Origin: Harmothoe impar
Lineage: Eukaryota; Annelida; Polychaeta; Phyllodocida; Polynoidae
DNA length: 64,000 nucleotides
Direction: 5' to 3'
Assembly: GCA_947462335.1 (NCBI GenBank)
Contig: OX381715.1
Coordinates: 44,237,472-44,301,471, forward strand
Part shown: positions 51,669 through 63,306 of the stretch, one piece after another
How positions within the stretch are numbered: position 1 is the stretch's first letter
Layout of the letters: each line of letters opens with the position of its first letter
Notes under the pieces: model-generated
Told to the model about the DNA's origin: nothing
Databases searched by the model: none
What the model saw: only the letters and a program-made list of their open reading frames with translations
Position numbers and translations under genes: made by a program

Positions 51669-54600
51669 TGGCGACACTTTCCAGTAGAATTGCTTGTAAG
51701 CTCTAAACCCAATATTAAGAAAGTTACAGGCAAATCAAAGTTTTCACCTTCTTTACACCATGATCCGCTTTCTTTTTGGCATGTTTGGCACCATACTCAG
51801 ATGGTTTAGGCCATGGGCGACCATTTGAACAAAATTCTGGGCTTGTACAGTCAATATTAAGGAAGTTACAGGCAAATCAAAGTTTTCACCTTCTTTACAC
51901 CATGATCCACTTACTTTTTGGCATGTTTGGCACCATATTCAGATGCTTCAGGCCATGGGCAACCATTTGAACTAAATTTTGGCCTCCTGCAGTCAATATC
52001 AAGCAATTTGCAGTCACTTATTTGTTTCTTGTACTCAGGTTGTTTGGACCAATTTTGTCAATTCAAGTGTTTTCAATGCCGTTTTTGACTATCTGGCGAC
52101 ACTTTCCAGTAGAATTGCTTGTAAGCTCTAAACCCAATATTAAGGAAGTTACAGGCAAATCAAAGTTTTCACCTTCTTTACACCATGATCCACTTACTTT
52201 TTGGCATGTTTGGCACCATATTCAGATGCTTCAGGCCATGGGCAACCATTTGAACTAAATTCTGGCCTCCTGCAGTCAATATCAAGCAATTTGCAGTCAC
52301 TTATTTGTTTCTTGTACTCAGGTTGTTTGGACCAATTTTGTCAATTCAAGTGTTTTCAATGCCGTTTTTGACTATCTGGCGACACTTTTCAGTAGAATTG
52401 CTTGTAAGCTCTAAACCCAATATTAAGAAAGTTACAGGCAGATCAAAGTTTTCACCTTCTTTACACCATGATCCGCTTACTTTTTGGCATGTTTGGCACC
52501 ATATTCAGATGGTTCAGGCCATGGGCGACCATTTGAACAAAATTCTGGGCTTGTACAGTCAATATTAAGGAAGTTACAGGCAAATCAAAGTTTTCACCTT
52601 CTTTACACCATGATCCACTTACTTTTTGGCATGTTTGGCACCATATACAGATGCTTCAGGCCATGGGCAATCGTTTGAACTTAATTCTGGCCTTCCGCAG
52701 TCAATATTAAGCAAGTTGCAGCCACTTATTTGTTTCTTGTACTTAGGTTGTTTGGACCAGTTTTGTCAATTCAAGTGTTTTCAATGCTGTTTCTGACTAT
52801 CTGGTGACACTTTTCAGTAGAATTGCTTGTACTAAATACTAAGGAAGTAACAGGCAAATCAAAGTTTTCACCTTCTTTACACCATGATCCACTTACTTTT
52901 TGGCATGTTGGGCACCATATTCATATGGTTCAGGCCATGGGCAACCATTTGAACAAAATTCTGGCCTTCCGCAGTCAATATTAAGCAAGTTGCAGCCACT
53001 TTCTTGTTTATTTGTAGACTGGTTGTTTGGACCAGTTTTGTCAATTCAAGTGTTTTCAATGCTGTTTCTGACTATCTGGTGACACTTTTCAGTAGAATTG
53101 CTTGTAAGCTCTAAACCCAAAACTAAGAAAGTTACAGGCAAATCAAAGTTTTCACCTTCTTTACACCATGATCCACATACTTTTTGGCATTCACGGTACC
53201 ATATTCAGATTGTTCAGGCCATGGGCAACCATTTGAACTAAATTCTGGCCTCCTGCAGTCAATATCAAGCAATTTGCAGTCACTTATTTGTTTCTTGTAC
53301 TCAGGTTGTTTGGACCAATTTTGTCAATTCAAGTGTTTTCAATGCCGTTTTTGACTATCTGGCGACACTTTTCAGTAGAATTGCTTGTAAGCTCTAAACC
53401 CAATATTAAGAAAGTTACAGGCAGATCAAAGTTTTCACCTTCTTTACACCATGATCCGCTTACTTTTTGGCATGTTTGGCACCATATTCAGATGGTTCAG
53501 GCCATGGGCGACCATTTGAACAAAATTCTGGGCTTGTACAGTCAATATTAAGGAAGTTACAGGCAAATCAAAGTTTTCACCTTCTTTACACCATGATCCA
53601 CTTACTTTTTGGCATGTTTGGCACCATATACAGATGCTTCAGGCCATGGGCAATCGTTTGAACTTAATTCTGGCCTTCCGCAGTCAATATTAAGCAAGTT
53701 GCAGCCACTTATTTGTTTCTTGTACTTTGGTTGTTTGGACCAGTTTTGTCAATTCAAGTGTTTTCAATGCTGTTTCTGACTATCTGGTTGCTTGTAAGCT
53801 CTAAACCCAAAACTAAGAAAGTTACAGGCAAATCAAAGTTTTCACCTTCTTTACACCATGATCCACATACTTTTTGGCATTCACGGTACCATATTCAGAT
53901 TGTTCAGGCCATGGACAACCATTTGAACAAAATTCTGGCCTACTGCGGTCAATATTAAGCAAGTTGCAGCCACTTTCCTGTTTCTTGAAGACGGGTTGTT
54001 TGGACCAATTTTGTCAATTCAAGTGTTTTCAATGCCGTTTTTGACTATCTGGTGACACTTTTCAGTAGAATTGCTTGTAAGCTCTAAACCCAATGCTAAG
54101 AAAGTTACAGGCAAATCAAAGTTTTCACCTTCTTCACACCATGATCCACTTACTTTTTGGCATGTTTGGCACCATATTCAGATGGTTCAGGCCATGGGCA
54201 ACCATTTGAACAAAATTCTGGGCTTCTACAGTCAATATTAAGGAAGTTACAGGCAAATCAAAGTTTTCACCTTCTTTACACCATGATCCACATACTTTTT
54301 GGCATGTTTGGTACCATATTCAGATTGTTCAGGCCATGGACAACCATTTGAACAAAATTCTGGCCTCCGGCGGTCAATATTAAGCAAGTTGCAGCCACTT
54401 TCCTGTTTCTTGAAGACGGGTTGTTTGGACCAATTTTGTCAATTCAAGTGTTTTCAATGCAGTTTTTGACTATCTGGTGACACTTTTCAGTAGAATTGCT
54501 TGTAAGCTCTAAACCCAATACTAAGAAAGTTACAGGCAAATCAAAGTTTTCACCTTCTTTACACCATGATCCGCTTACTTTTTGGCATGTTTGGCACCAT

Positions 54601-57600
54601 ATTCAGATGGTTCAGGCCATGGGCAACCATTTGAACAAAATTCTGGGCTTCTACAGTCAATATTAAGGAAGTTACAGGCAAATCAAAGTTTTCACCTTCT
54701 TTACACCATGATCCACATACCTTTTGGCATGTTTGGTACCATATTCAGATTGTTCAGGCCATGGACAACCATTTGAACAAAATTCTGGCCTCCGGCGGTC
54801 AATATTAAGCAAGTTGCAGCCACTTTCCTGTTTCTTGAAGACGGGTTGTTTGGACCAATTTTGTCAATTCAAGTGTTTTCAATGCCGTTTTTGACTATCT
54901 GGTGACACTTTTCAGTAGAATTGCTTGTAAGCTCTAAACCCAATATTAAGAAAGTTACAGGCAAATCAAAGTTTTCACCTTCTTTACACCATGATCCGCT
55001 TACTTTTTGGCATGTTTGGCAGCATATTCAGATGCTTCAGGCCATGGGCGACCATTTGAACAAAATTCTGGGCTTGTACAGTCAATATTAAGGAAGTTAC
55101 AGGCAAATCAAAGTTTTCACCTTCTTTACACCATGATCCACTTACTTTTTGGCATGTTTGGCACCATATTCAGATGCTTCAGGCCATGGGCAACCATTTG
55201 AACTAAATTTTGGCCTCCTGCAGTCAATATCAAGCAATTTGCAGTCACTTATTTGTTTCTTGTACTCAGGTTGTTTGGACCAATTTTGTCAATTCAAGTG
55301 TTTTCAATGCCGTTTTTGACTATCTGGCGACACTTTCCAGTAGAATTGCTTGTAAGCTCTAAACCCAATATTAAGAAAGTTACAGGCAAATCAAAGTTTT
55401 CACCTTCTTTACACCATGATCCGCTTACTTTTTGGCATGTTTGGCACCATATTTAGATGGTTCAGGCCATGGGCGACCATTTGAACAAAATTCTGGGCTT
55501 GTACAGTCAATATTAAGGAAGTTACAGGCAAATCAAAGTTTTCACCTTCTTTACACCATGATCCACTTACTTTTTGGCATGTTTGGCACCATATTCAGAT
55601 GCTTCAGGCCATGGGCAACCATTTGAACTAAATTCTGGCCTCCTGCAGTCAATATCAAGCAATTTGCAGTCACTTATTTGTTTCTTGTACTCAGGTTGTT
55701 TGGACCAATTTTGTCAATTCAAGTGTTTTCAATGCCGTTTTTGACTATCTGGCGACACTTTTCAGTAGAATTGCTTGTAAGCTCTAAACCCAATATTAAG
55801 AAAGTTACAGGCAGATCAAAGTTTTCACCTTCTTTACACCATGATCCGCTTACTTTTTGGCATGTTTGGCACCATATTCAGATGGTTCAGGCCATGGGCG
55901 ACCATTTGAACAAAATTCTGGGCTTGTACAGTCAATATTAAGGAAGTTACAGGCAAATCAAAGTTTTCACCTTCTTTACACCATGATCCACTTACTTTTT
56001 GGCATGTTTGGCACCATATACAGATGCTTCAGGCCATGGGCAATCGTTTGAACTTAATTCTGGCCTTCCGCAGTCAATATTAAGCAAGTTGCAGCCACTT
56101 ATTTGTTTCTTGTACTTAGGTTGTTTGGACCAGTTTTGTCAATTCAAGTGTTTTCAATGCTGTTTCTGACTATCTGGTGACACTTTTCAGTAGAATTGCT
56201 TGTACTAAATACTAAGGAAGTAACAGGCAAATCAAAGTTTTCACCTTCTTTACACCATGATCCACTTACTTTTTGGCATGTTGGGCACCATATTCATATG
56301 GTTCAGGCCATGGGCAACCATTTGAACAAAATTCTGGCCTTCCGCAGTCAATATTAAGCAAGTTGCAGCCACTTTCTTGTTTATTTGTAGACTGGTTGTT
56401 TGGACCAGTTTTGTCAATTCAAGTGTTTTCAATGCTGTTTCTGACTATCTGGTGACACTTTTCAGTAGAATTGCTTGTAAGCTCTAAACCCAAAACTAAG
56501 AAAGTTACAGGCAAATCAAAGTTTTCACCTTCTTTACACCATGATCCACATACTTTTTGGCATTCACGGTACCATATTCAGATTGTTCAGGCCATGGGCA
56601 ACCATTTGAACTAAATTCTGGCCTCCTGCAGTCAATATCAAGCAATTTGCAGTCACTTATTTGTTTCTTGTACTCAGGTTGTTTGGACCAATTTTGTCAA
56701 TTCAAGTGTTTTCAATGCCGTTTTTGACTATCTGGCGACACTTTTCAGTAGAATTGCTTGTAAGCTCTAAACCCAATATTAAGAAAGTTACAGGCAGATC
56801 AAAGTTTTCACCTTCTTTACACCATGATCCGCTTACTTTTTGGCATGTTTGGCACCATATTCAGATGGTTCAGGCCATGGGCGACCATTTGAACAAAATT
56901 CTGGGCTTGTACAGTCAATATTAAGGAAGTTACAGGCAAATCAAAGTTTTCACCTTCTTTACACCATGATCCACTTACTTTTTGGCATGTTTGGCACCAT
57001 ATACAGATGCTTCAGGCCATGGGCAATCGTTTGAACTTAATTCTGGCCTTCCGCAGTCAATATTAAGCAAGTTGCAGCCACTTATTTGTTTCTTGTACTT
57101 TGGTTGTTTGGACCAGTTTTGTCAATTCAAGTGTTTTCAATGCTGTTTCTGACTATCTGGTTGCTTGTAAGCTCTAACCCCAAAACTAAGAAAGTTACAG
57201 GCAAATCAAAGTTTTCACCTTCTTTACACCATGATCCACATACTTTTTGGCATTCACGGTACCATATTCAGATTGTTCAGGCCATGGACAACCATTTGAA
57301 CAAAATTCTGGCCTACTGCGGTCAATATTAAGCAAGTTGCAGCCACTTTCCTGTTTCTTGAAGACGGGTTGTTTGGACCAATTTTGTCAATTCAAGTGTT
57401 TTCAATGCCGTTTTTGACTATCTGGTGACACTTTTCAGTAGAATTGCTTGTAAGCTCTAAACCCAATGCTAAGAAAGTTACAGGCAAATCAAAGTTTTCA
57501 CCTTCTTTACACCATGATCCACTTACTTTTTGGCATGTTGGGCACCATATTCATATGGTTCAGGCCATGGGCAACCATTTGAACAAAATTCTGGCCTTCC

Positions 57601-60283
57601 GCAGTCAATATTAAGCAAGTTGCAGCCACTTTCTTGTTTATTTGTAGACTGGTTGTTTGGACCAGTTTTGTCAATTCAAGTGTTTTCAATGCTGTTTCTG
57701 ACTATCTGGTGACACTTTTCAGTAGAATTGCTTGTAAGCTCTAAACCCAAAACTAAGAAAGTTACAGGCAAATCAAAGTTTTCACCTTCTTTACACCATG
57801 ATCCACATACTTTTTGGCATTCACGGTACCATATTCAGATTGTTCAGGCCATGGGCAACCATTTGAACTAAATTCTGGCCTCCTGCAGTCAATATCAAGC
57901 AATTTGCAGTCACTTATTTGTTTCTTGTACTCAGGTTGTTTGGACCAATTTTGTCAATTCAAGTGTTTTCAATGCCGTTTTTGACTATCTGGCGACACTT
58001 TTCAGTAGAATTGCTTGTAAGCTCTAAACCCAATATTAAGAAAGTTACAGGCAGATCAAAGTTTTCACCTTCTTTACACCATGATCCGCTTACTTTTTGG
58101 CATGTTTGGCACCATATTCAGATGGTTCAGGCCATGGGCGACCATTTGAACAAAATTCTGGGCTTGTACAGTCAATATTAAGGAAGTTACAGGCAAATCA
58201 AAGTTTTCACCTTCTTTACACCATGATCCACTTACTTTTTGGCATGTTTGGCACCATATACAGATGCTTCAGGCCATGGGCAATCGTTTGAACTTAATTC
58301 TGGCCTTCCGCAGTCAATATTAAGCAAGTTGCAGCCACTTATTTGTTTCTTGTACTTTGGTTGTTTGGACCAGTTTTGTCAATTCAAGTGTTTTCAATGC
58401 TGTTTCTGACTATCTGGTTGCTTGTAAGCTCTAACCCCAAAACTAAGAAAGTTACAGGCAAATCAAAGTTTTCACCTTCTTTACACCATGATCCACATAC
58501 TTTTTGGCATTCACGGTACCATATTCAGATTGTTCAGGCCATGGACAACCATTTGAACAAAATTCTGGCCTACTGCGGTCAATATTAAGCAAGTTGCAGC
58601 CACTTTCCTGTTTCTTGAAGACGGGTTGTTTGGACCAATTTTGTCAATTCAAGTGTTTTCAATGCCGTTTTTGACTATCTGGTGACACTTTTCAGTAGAA
58701 TTGCTTGTAAGCTCTAAACCCAATGCTAAGAAAGTTACAGGCAAATCAAAGTTTTCACCTTCTTCACACCATGATCCACTTACTTTTTGGCATGTTTGGC
58801 ACCATATTCAGATGGTTCAGGCCATGGGCAACCATTTGAACAAAATTCTGGGCTTCTACAGTCAATATTAAGGAAGTTACAGGCAAATCAAAGTTTTCAC
58901 CTTCTTTACACCATGATCCACATACTTTTTGGCATGTTTGGTACCATATTCAGATTGTTCAGGCCATGGACAACCATTTGAACAAAATTCTGGCCTCCGG
59001 CGGTCAATATTAAGCAAGTTGCAGCCACTTTCCTGTTTCTTGAAGACGGGTTGTTTGGACCAATTTTGTCAATTCAAGTGTTTTCAATGCAGTTTTTGAC
59101 TATCTGGTGACACTTTTCAGTAGAATTGCTTGTAAGCTCTAAACCCAATACTAAGAAAGTTACAGGCAAATCAAAGTTTTCACCTTCTTTACACCATGAT
59201 CCGCTTACTTTTTGGCATGTTTGGCACCATATTCAGATGGTTCAGGCCATGGGCAACCATTTGAACAAAATTCTGGGCTTCTACAGTCAATATTAAGGAA
59301 GTTACAGGCAAATCAAAGTTTTCACCTTCTTTACACCATGATCCACATACCTTTTGGCATGTTTGGTACCATATTCAGATTGTTCAGGCCATGGACAACC
59401 ATTTGAACAAAATTCTGGCCTCCGGCGGTCAATATTAAGCAAGTTGCAGCCACTTTCCTGTTTCTTGAAGACGGGTTGTTTGGACCAATTTTGTCAATTC
59501 AAGTGTTTTCAATGCCGTTTTTGACTATCTGGTGACACTTTTCAGTAGAATTGCTTGTAAGCTCTAAACCCAATATTAAGAAAGTTACAGGCAAATCAAA
59601 GTTTTCACCATCTTTACACCATGATCCACTTACTTTTTGGCATGTTTGGCAGCATATTCAGATGCTTCAGGCCAAGGGTGACAATTTCAACGAAATTCTG
59701 GCCTTCTGCGTTCAATTTTAAGTAAGTTACAGGCAAATGAAAGTTGTCACCTTCTTCACACCATGATCCATTTTCTTTTCGGCATGTTTGGCAGCATATT
59801 CAGATGCTTCAGGACAAGGGCGACTATTTTGACGAAATTCTGGCCTTCTACCGTCAATACTAAACAAGTTGCAGCTATTTTCTTGTACTTTGGTTGTTTA
59901 CAACATGATCCACTTACTTTTTGGCATGTTTGGCACCATGTACAAATGGTTCAGGCCATGGGCAACCATTTGAACTAAATTCTGGCTTTCTGCAGTCAAT
60001 ATTAAGTTGCAGCCACTTTATTGTTTCTTGTAGACGGGTTGTTTGGACTAGTTTTGTCAATTCAAGTGTTTTCAATGCCGTTTTTGACTATCTGGTGACA
60101 CGTTTCAGTAGAATTGCTTGTAAGCTCTTAACCCAATATTAAGAAAGTTACAGGCAAATCAAAGTTTTCACCTTCTTCACACCATGATCCACTTACTTTT
60201 TGGCATGTTTGGCACCATATTCAGATGGTTCAGGCCATGGGCAACCATTTGAACAAAATTCTGGGCTTCTACAGTCAATATTA
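51669..60283 (+). repeat. 142-bp satellite array, forward block 2
   Basis: The satellite resumes inside the B monomer broken by the LTR element. About 61 monomer lengths with its own higher-order pattern: landmarks at 52,305, 53,288, 55,678, 56,661 and 57,918 (983, 2,390, 983, 1,257 bp). The larger periods are 3,373 bp (53,288 to 56,661; 53,713 to 57,086) and 4,630 bp (54,157 to 58,787; 54,582 to 59,212), where 4,630 = 3,373 + 1,257. Private variants include a ~20-bp deletion giving CTATCTGGTTGCTTG and a TTCACGGTACC version of the core. From 59,640 the monomers are diverged edge types. Confidence 0.95.
59640..60000 (+). repeat. Diverged right-edge module of the satellite
   Basis: Monomers here carry unusual variants, such as AAGGGTGACAATTTC, TTTTCGGCATG and a shortened B form CTTGTACTTTGGTTGTTTACA. 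In reverse complement the same variants appear in the same order at 15,763-16,120, the opposite end of the array. The two array ends are therefore inverted copies of one edge module. Confidence 0.85.
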
Positions 60284-60926
60284 GTGCCTCTACATGGGTA
60301 CCCCGATTTTTGACTGTGTCGTCGTGTCGATTTTTAGCACAAATGCACTGTGTCGTCGTGTCGATTTTTATTCCATACTTGTCCATGTCCGTCGATTTTT
60401 AAAAGGATCTTGTTGCCCGTGTCGATTTTTAAAAGGGCCGTGTCGCCCGTGTCGATTTTTAACCAAGTAAATTAAAGGTACTTGTATTAACAGAATTAAT
60501 TCATGGTAGGCCTACATGCATGATGACACTATGCATGCACAAATGTGCGGTGCACACATATGTATGTATCTCCATCTCCATGCTTTAATGCCCTTCTTAG
60601 GAAAGCATTCTCACACCTACTATACATGTGTTTAGCGGTCACACCTCCTGCTATACCACACTCAGGACTACTACTAGTACATTGTATGGCATTTGTGGCG
60701 GTCACACCTCTGCCCCACCTTCTCCTATACCATGTGTCAGTCGATTTTTATCCCATACTTTATTGTGTCAGTCGAATTTTATCCCATACTTTACTGTGTC
60801 AGTCGAATTTTATCCCAAACTTTACTGTGTCTGTCGTTTTTTAAAACCCCCGTGTCGCGCGTGTCGTTTTTTAAAACCCCCGTGTCGCCGTGTCGCGCGT
60901 GTCGATTTTTACCCATGTAGAGGCAC
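60284..60926. mobile_element. Non-autonomous TIR element with internal GTCGATTTTTA repeats
   Basis: A 643-bp insertion with perfect 17-bp terminal inverted repeats (GTGCCTCTACATGGGTA) and a 6-bp target duplication ATATTA (60,278-60,283 and 60,927-60,932). The uninterrupted monomer reads CAGTCAATATTAAGG. There is no transposase. About twelve copies of GTCGATTTTTA or close variants, all in one orientation, fill both subterminal regions; on the right they are spaced 30-31 bp at 60,740, 60,771, 60,802, 60,833 and 60,863. The superfamily is not assigned. Confidence 0.85.
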
Positions 60927-61867
60927 ATATTAAGGAAGTTACAGGCAAATCAAAGTTTTCACCTTCTTTACACCATGATCCACATACTTTTTGGCATGTT
61001 TGGTACCATATTCAGATTGTTCAGGCCATGGACAACCATTTGAACAAAATTCTGGCCTCCTGCGGTCAATATTAAGCAAGTTGCAGCCACTTTCCTGTTT
61101 CTTGAAGACGGGTTGTTTGGACCAATTTTGTCAATTCAAGTGTTTTCAATGCCGTTTTTGACTATCTGGTGACACTTTTCAGTAGAATTGCTTGTAAGCT
61201 CTAAACCCAATACTAAGAAAGTTACAGGCAAATCAAAGTTTTCACCTTCTTAACACCATGATCCACATACTTTTTGGCATGCTTGGCAGCACATTCAGAT
61301 GGTTCAGGTCATGGGCAACCATTTGAACTAAGTTCTGGCCTCCTGCGGTCAATACTAAGTTAGTGGTAGCCACTTATTTGTTTCTTGTACTTAGGTTGTT
61401 TGGACCAGTTTTGTCAATTCAAGTGTTTTCAATGCTGTTTTTGACTATCTGGTGACACTTTTCAGTAGAATTGCTTGTAAGCTCTAAACCCAATATTAAG
61501 AAAGTTACAGGCAAATCAAAGTTTTCACCTTCTTGACACCATGATCCACTTACTTTTTGGCATGTTTGGCACCATATTCAGATGGTTCAGGCCATGGGCA
61601 ACCATTTGAACAAAATTCTGGGCTTCTACAGTCAATATTAAGGAAGTTACAGGCAAATCAAAGTTTTCACCTTCTTTACACCATGATCCACTTACTTTTT
61701 GGCATGTTTGGCACCATATTCAGATGGTTCAGGCCATGGGCAACCATTTGAACTAAATTCTGGCCTCCTGCGGTCAATACTAAGTAAGTGGTAGCCACTT
61801 ATTTGTTTCTTGTACTTAGGTTGTTTGGACCAGTTTTGTCAATTCAAGTGTTTTCAATGCTGTTTTT
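60927..61867 (+). repeat. 142-bp satellite array, forward block 3 (right end)
   Basis: Satellite resumes after the TIR element for ~6.6 monomer lengths and stops inside a B monomer at TTCAATGCTGTTTTT, where unrelated sequence CGTCTATGATCACGG begins. Confidence 0.95.
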
Positions 61868-62092
61868 CGTCTATGATCACGGATGGTGCGCTTCATCCCG
61901 GGGTGCCGGGACGCTCCACGCTTCATCACGGACACCCGGGGACCTTCATCCTGGTAAAGGTCAGTCTGGCAGTTTTAAGCAAGCAGGGGGTGTGTTTAGG
62001 CCTGCTGGGGCCACGACACAAAATTCTGTTCAACGTTGAATCAACATTGAATCAACATTGAATCAATGTTGACAACCATTTATCAATGTTGA
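61868..62092. other. Non-satellite sequence leading into the retroelement
   Basis: The first ~110 bp are GC-rich with two related phrases (CGCTTCATCCCGGGG and CGCTTCATCACGGACA). A 19-bp perfect inverted repeat follows at 62,043-62,101. This may be the 5' terminal region of the retroelement or a separate small element; no terminal repeat can be paired because the right end is outside the window. Confidence 0.4.
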
Positions 62093-62101
62093 TTCAATGT
62101 T
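62043..62101. repeat. Perfect 19-bp inverted repeat
   Basis: AACATTGAATCAACATTGA at 62,043-62,061 and its exact reverse complement at 62,083-62,101, separated by 21 bp. The arms are themselves built of repeated ATTGAATCAA words. The right arm runs into CTGTGCCCACTGGGG. It could be a foldback end of a mobile element. Confidence 0.85.
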
Positions 62102-63306
62102 CTGTGCCCACTGGGGACATCCTCTCAGCTGTCTGATCCTACCAGTGAAGGGAAGCATGGACACACCCAACAGCAACAGGAGCAGTATCAACAGCAGGTG
62201 TTGGGGCAGCATCAACAGCAGCAGCAGCAACAGCAGGGGTATGCAGACCCCTCCTATGCAGAGTTTCTGCTGTGGAAACAGCAGCAACAGTGGGCTGGGT
62301 TGGCAGGGGATGTGACCCCTTCTGCCCAGTCTACTCAACAAAATCAGCAAACACTACAGCAACATCTACAGCAACAGCGGGGCCAACACGGCTCCAACCG
62401 GCATCAACAGCAGCAATCCTACACCTCAGGCCAACCCCTCTCCGCGACACCCCCGCCAGGTTTCTCTAGTCTGCCATCGGCAGGTGGGCTAGGCATAAAT
62501 CTGGGGGCGGCCCATGCCCTGCACACTGGGCTGAGTACAGCGGGATTGGGCTTCAGCAACATGGGCCTACAGTCAGGGGATGTTGATGGCCTCTTCAGAA
62601 ACGTCGCGTCAGGTAAGTCAGCTGTGGAGGGTGATATCCTGGCCTCTCTACATGAGGCTAGCATGAGGAAAAGGTCCAAACTGTGGATTAGGCCAGACTA
62701 CCACCTCCCAGCTGACAAAGACTACAGCGAAATGTCATATAGGGAATTAATTTACGGTATGATTAACGTCACGCAGGCCCTGATCATAGCCGACCACCCG
62801 GACTTAAGCCCCTTGTCATACCTAGATCACATGAAATTCATCGCCCTGAAAGAGATAAAGCCCACCTATTGCATGAAGGCCATATGCCAGTATGATAGAG
62901 AGGTGACCGACAAGGTGCTGAAAAAACAGATCCCCAAGTTTGCCGCGGCTGACCACGGCCCGATGGCAAACAACATGGGTATGGACAAAACTCTGGCCTA
63001 CGTGAAGATGCAACAGGATATGGCAAAGCAAATGTCTCTTCTAAACAAGGCCCCGGGCAAGCCACCAGCTAGGCCGTCAAGTCAGGGAAAATTCAGGATC
63101 GACTGCCCTGACCACCTGTGCGGTTCAACTTTACGGCGTGCGATTGGGCATTATGCAGGAAGCAACACTCGTGTGCGGTCTGCGGTGGCCCGCACGGGGC
63201 TCGGGGATGCGCACACAATCCCTACAACCAAGGGGGGCAGCCTCAGAGCCAGGGTAGTTTCCAGGGTCAGCAGCATCCATACTATGGCCAGCAAACCCAT
63301 GCGTGA
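62093..63306 (+). pseudogene. Retroelement Gag-like protein, frameshifted
   Basis: The main reading frame is open from 62,093 without an ATG in frame before 62,198 (a GTG codon); the true start may be upstream, spliced or lost. The N-terminal part is strongly Gln-rich (62,168-62,420, CAG/CAA runs), then Pro/Gly/Ser-rich, then a structured region of roughly 150 residues (62,650-63,080) containing SYRELIYGMINVTQALI and KEIKPTYCMKAICQYDREV. After the Cys codon at 63,119 the frame loses homology, and the frame one base back gives RFNFTAC followed by HSCAVCGGPHGARGC. That is a Cys/His knuckle of the kind that ends ORF1 of DIRS-like elements. The shifted frame ends with TGA at 63,304-63,306. Either a one-base deletion has broken the gene or an error lies near 63,120. 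No slippery heptamer is visible. Confidence 0.7.

Noticed and set aside
16353..61751. Dozens of similar ORFs of 60-118 codons in the 142-bp satellite, some on both strands
   Set aside because: They recur with the repeat, overlap antisense versions, and the 142-bp period is not a multiple of three, so no extended repeat protein can be encoded. No conserved domain is visible.
15763..61867. CRISPR array
   Set aside because: The direct repeats are contiguous 142-bp satellite monomers without unique spacers, and the context is eukaryotic.
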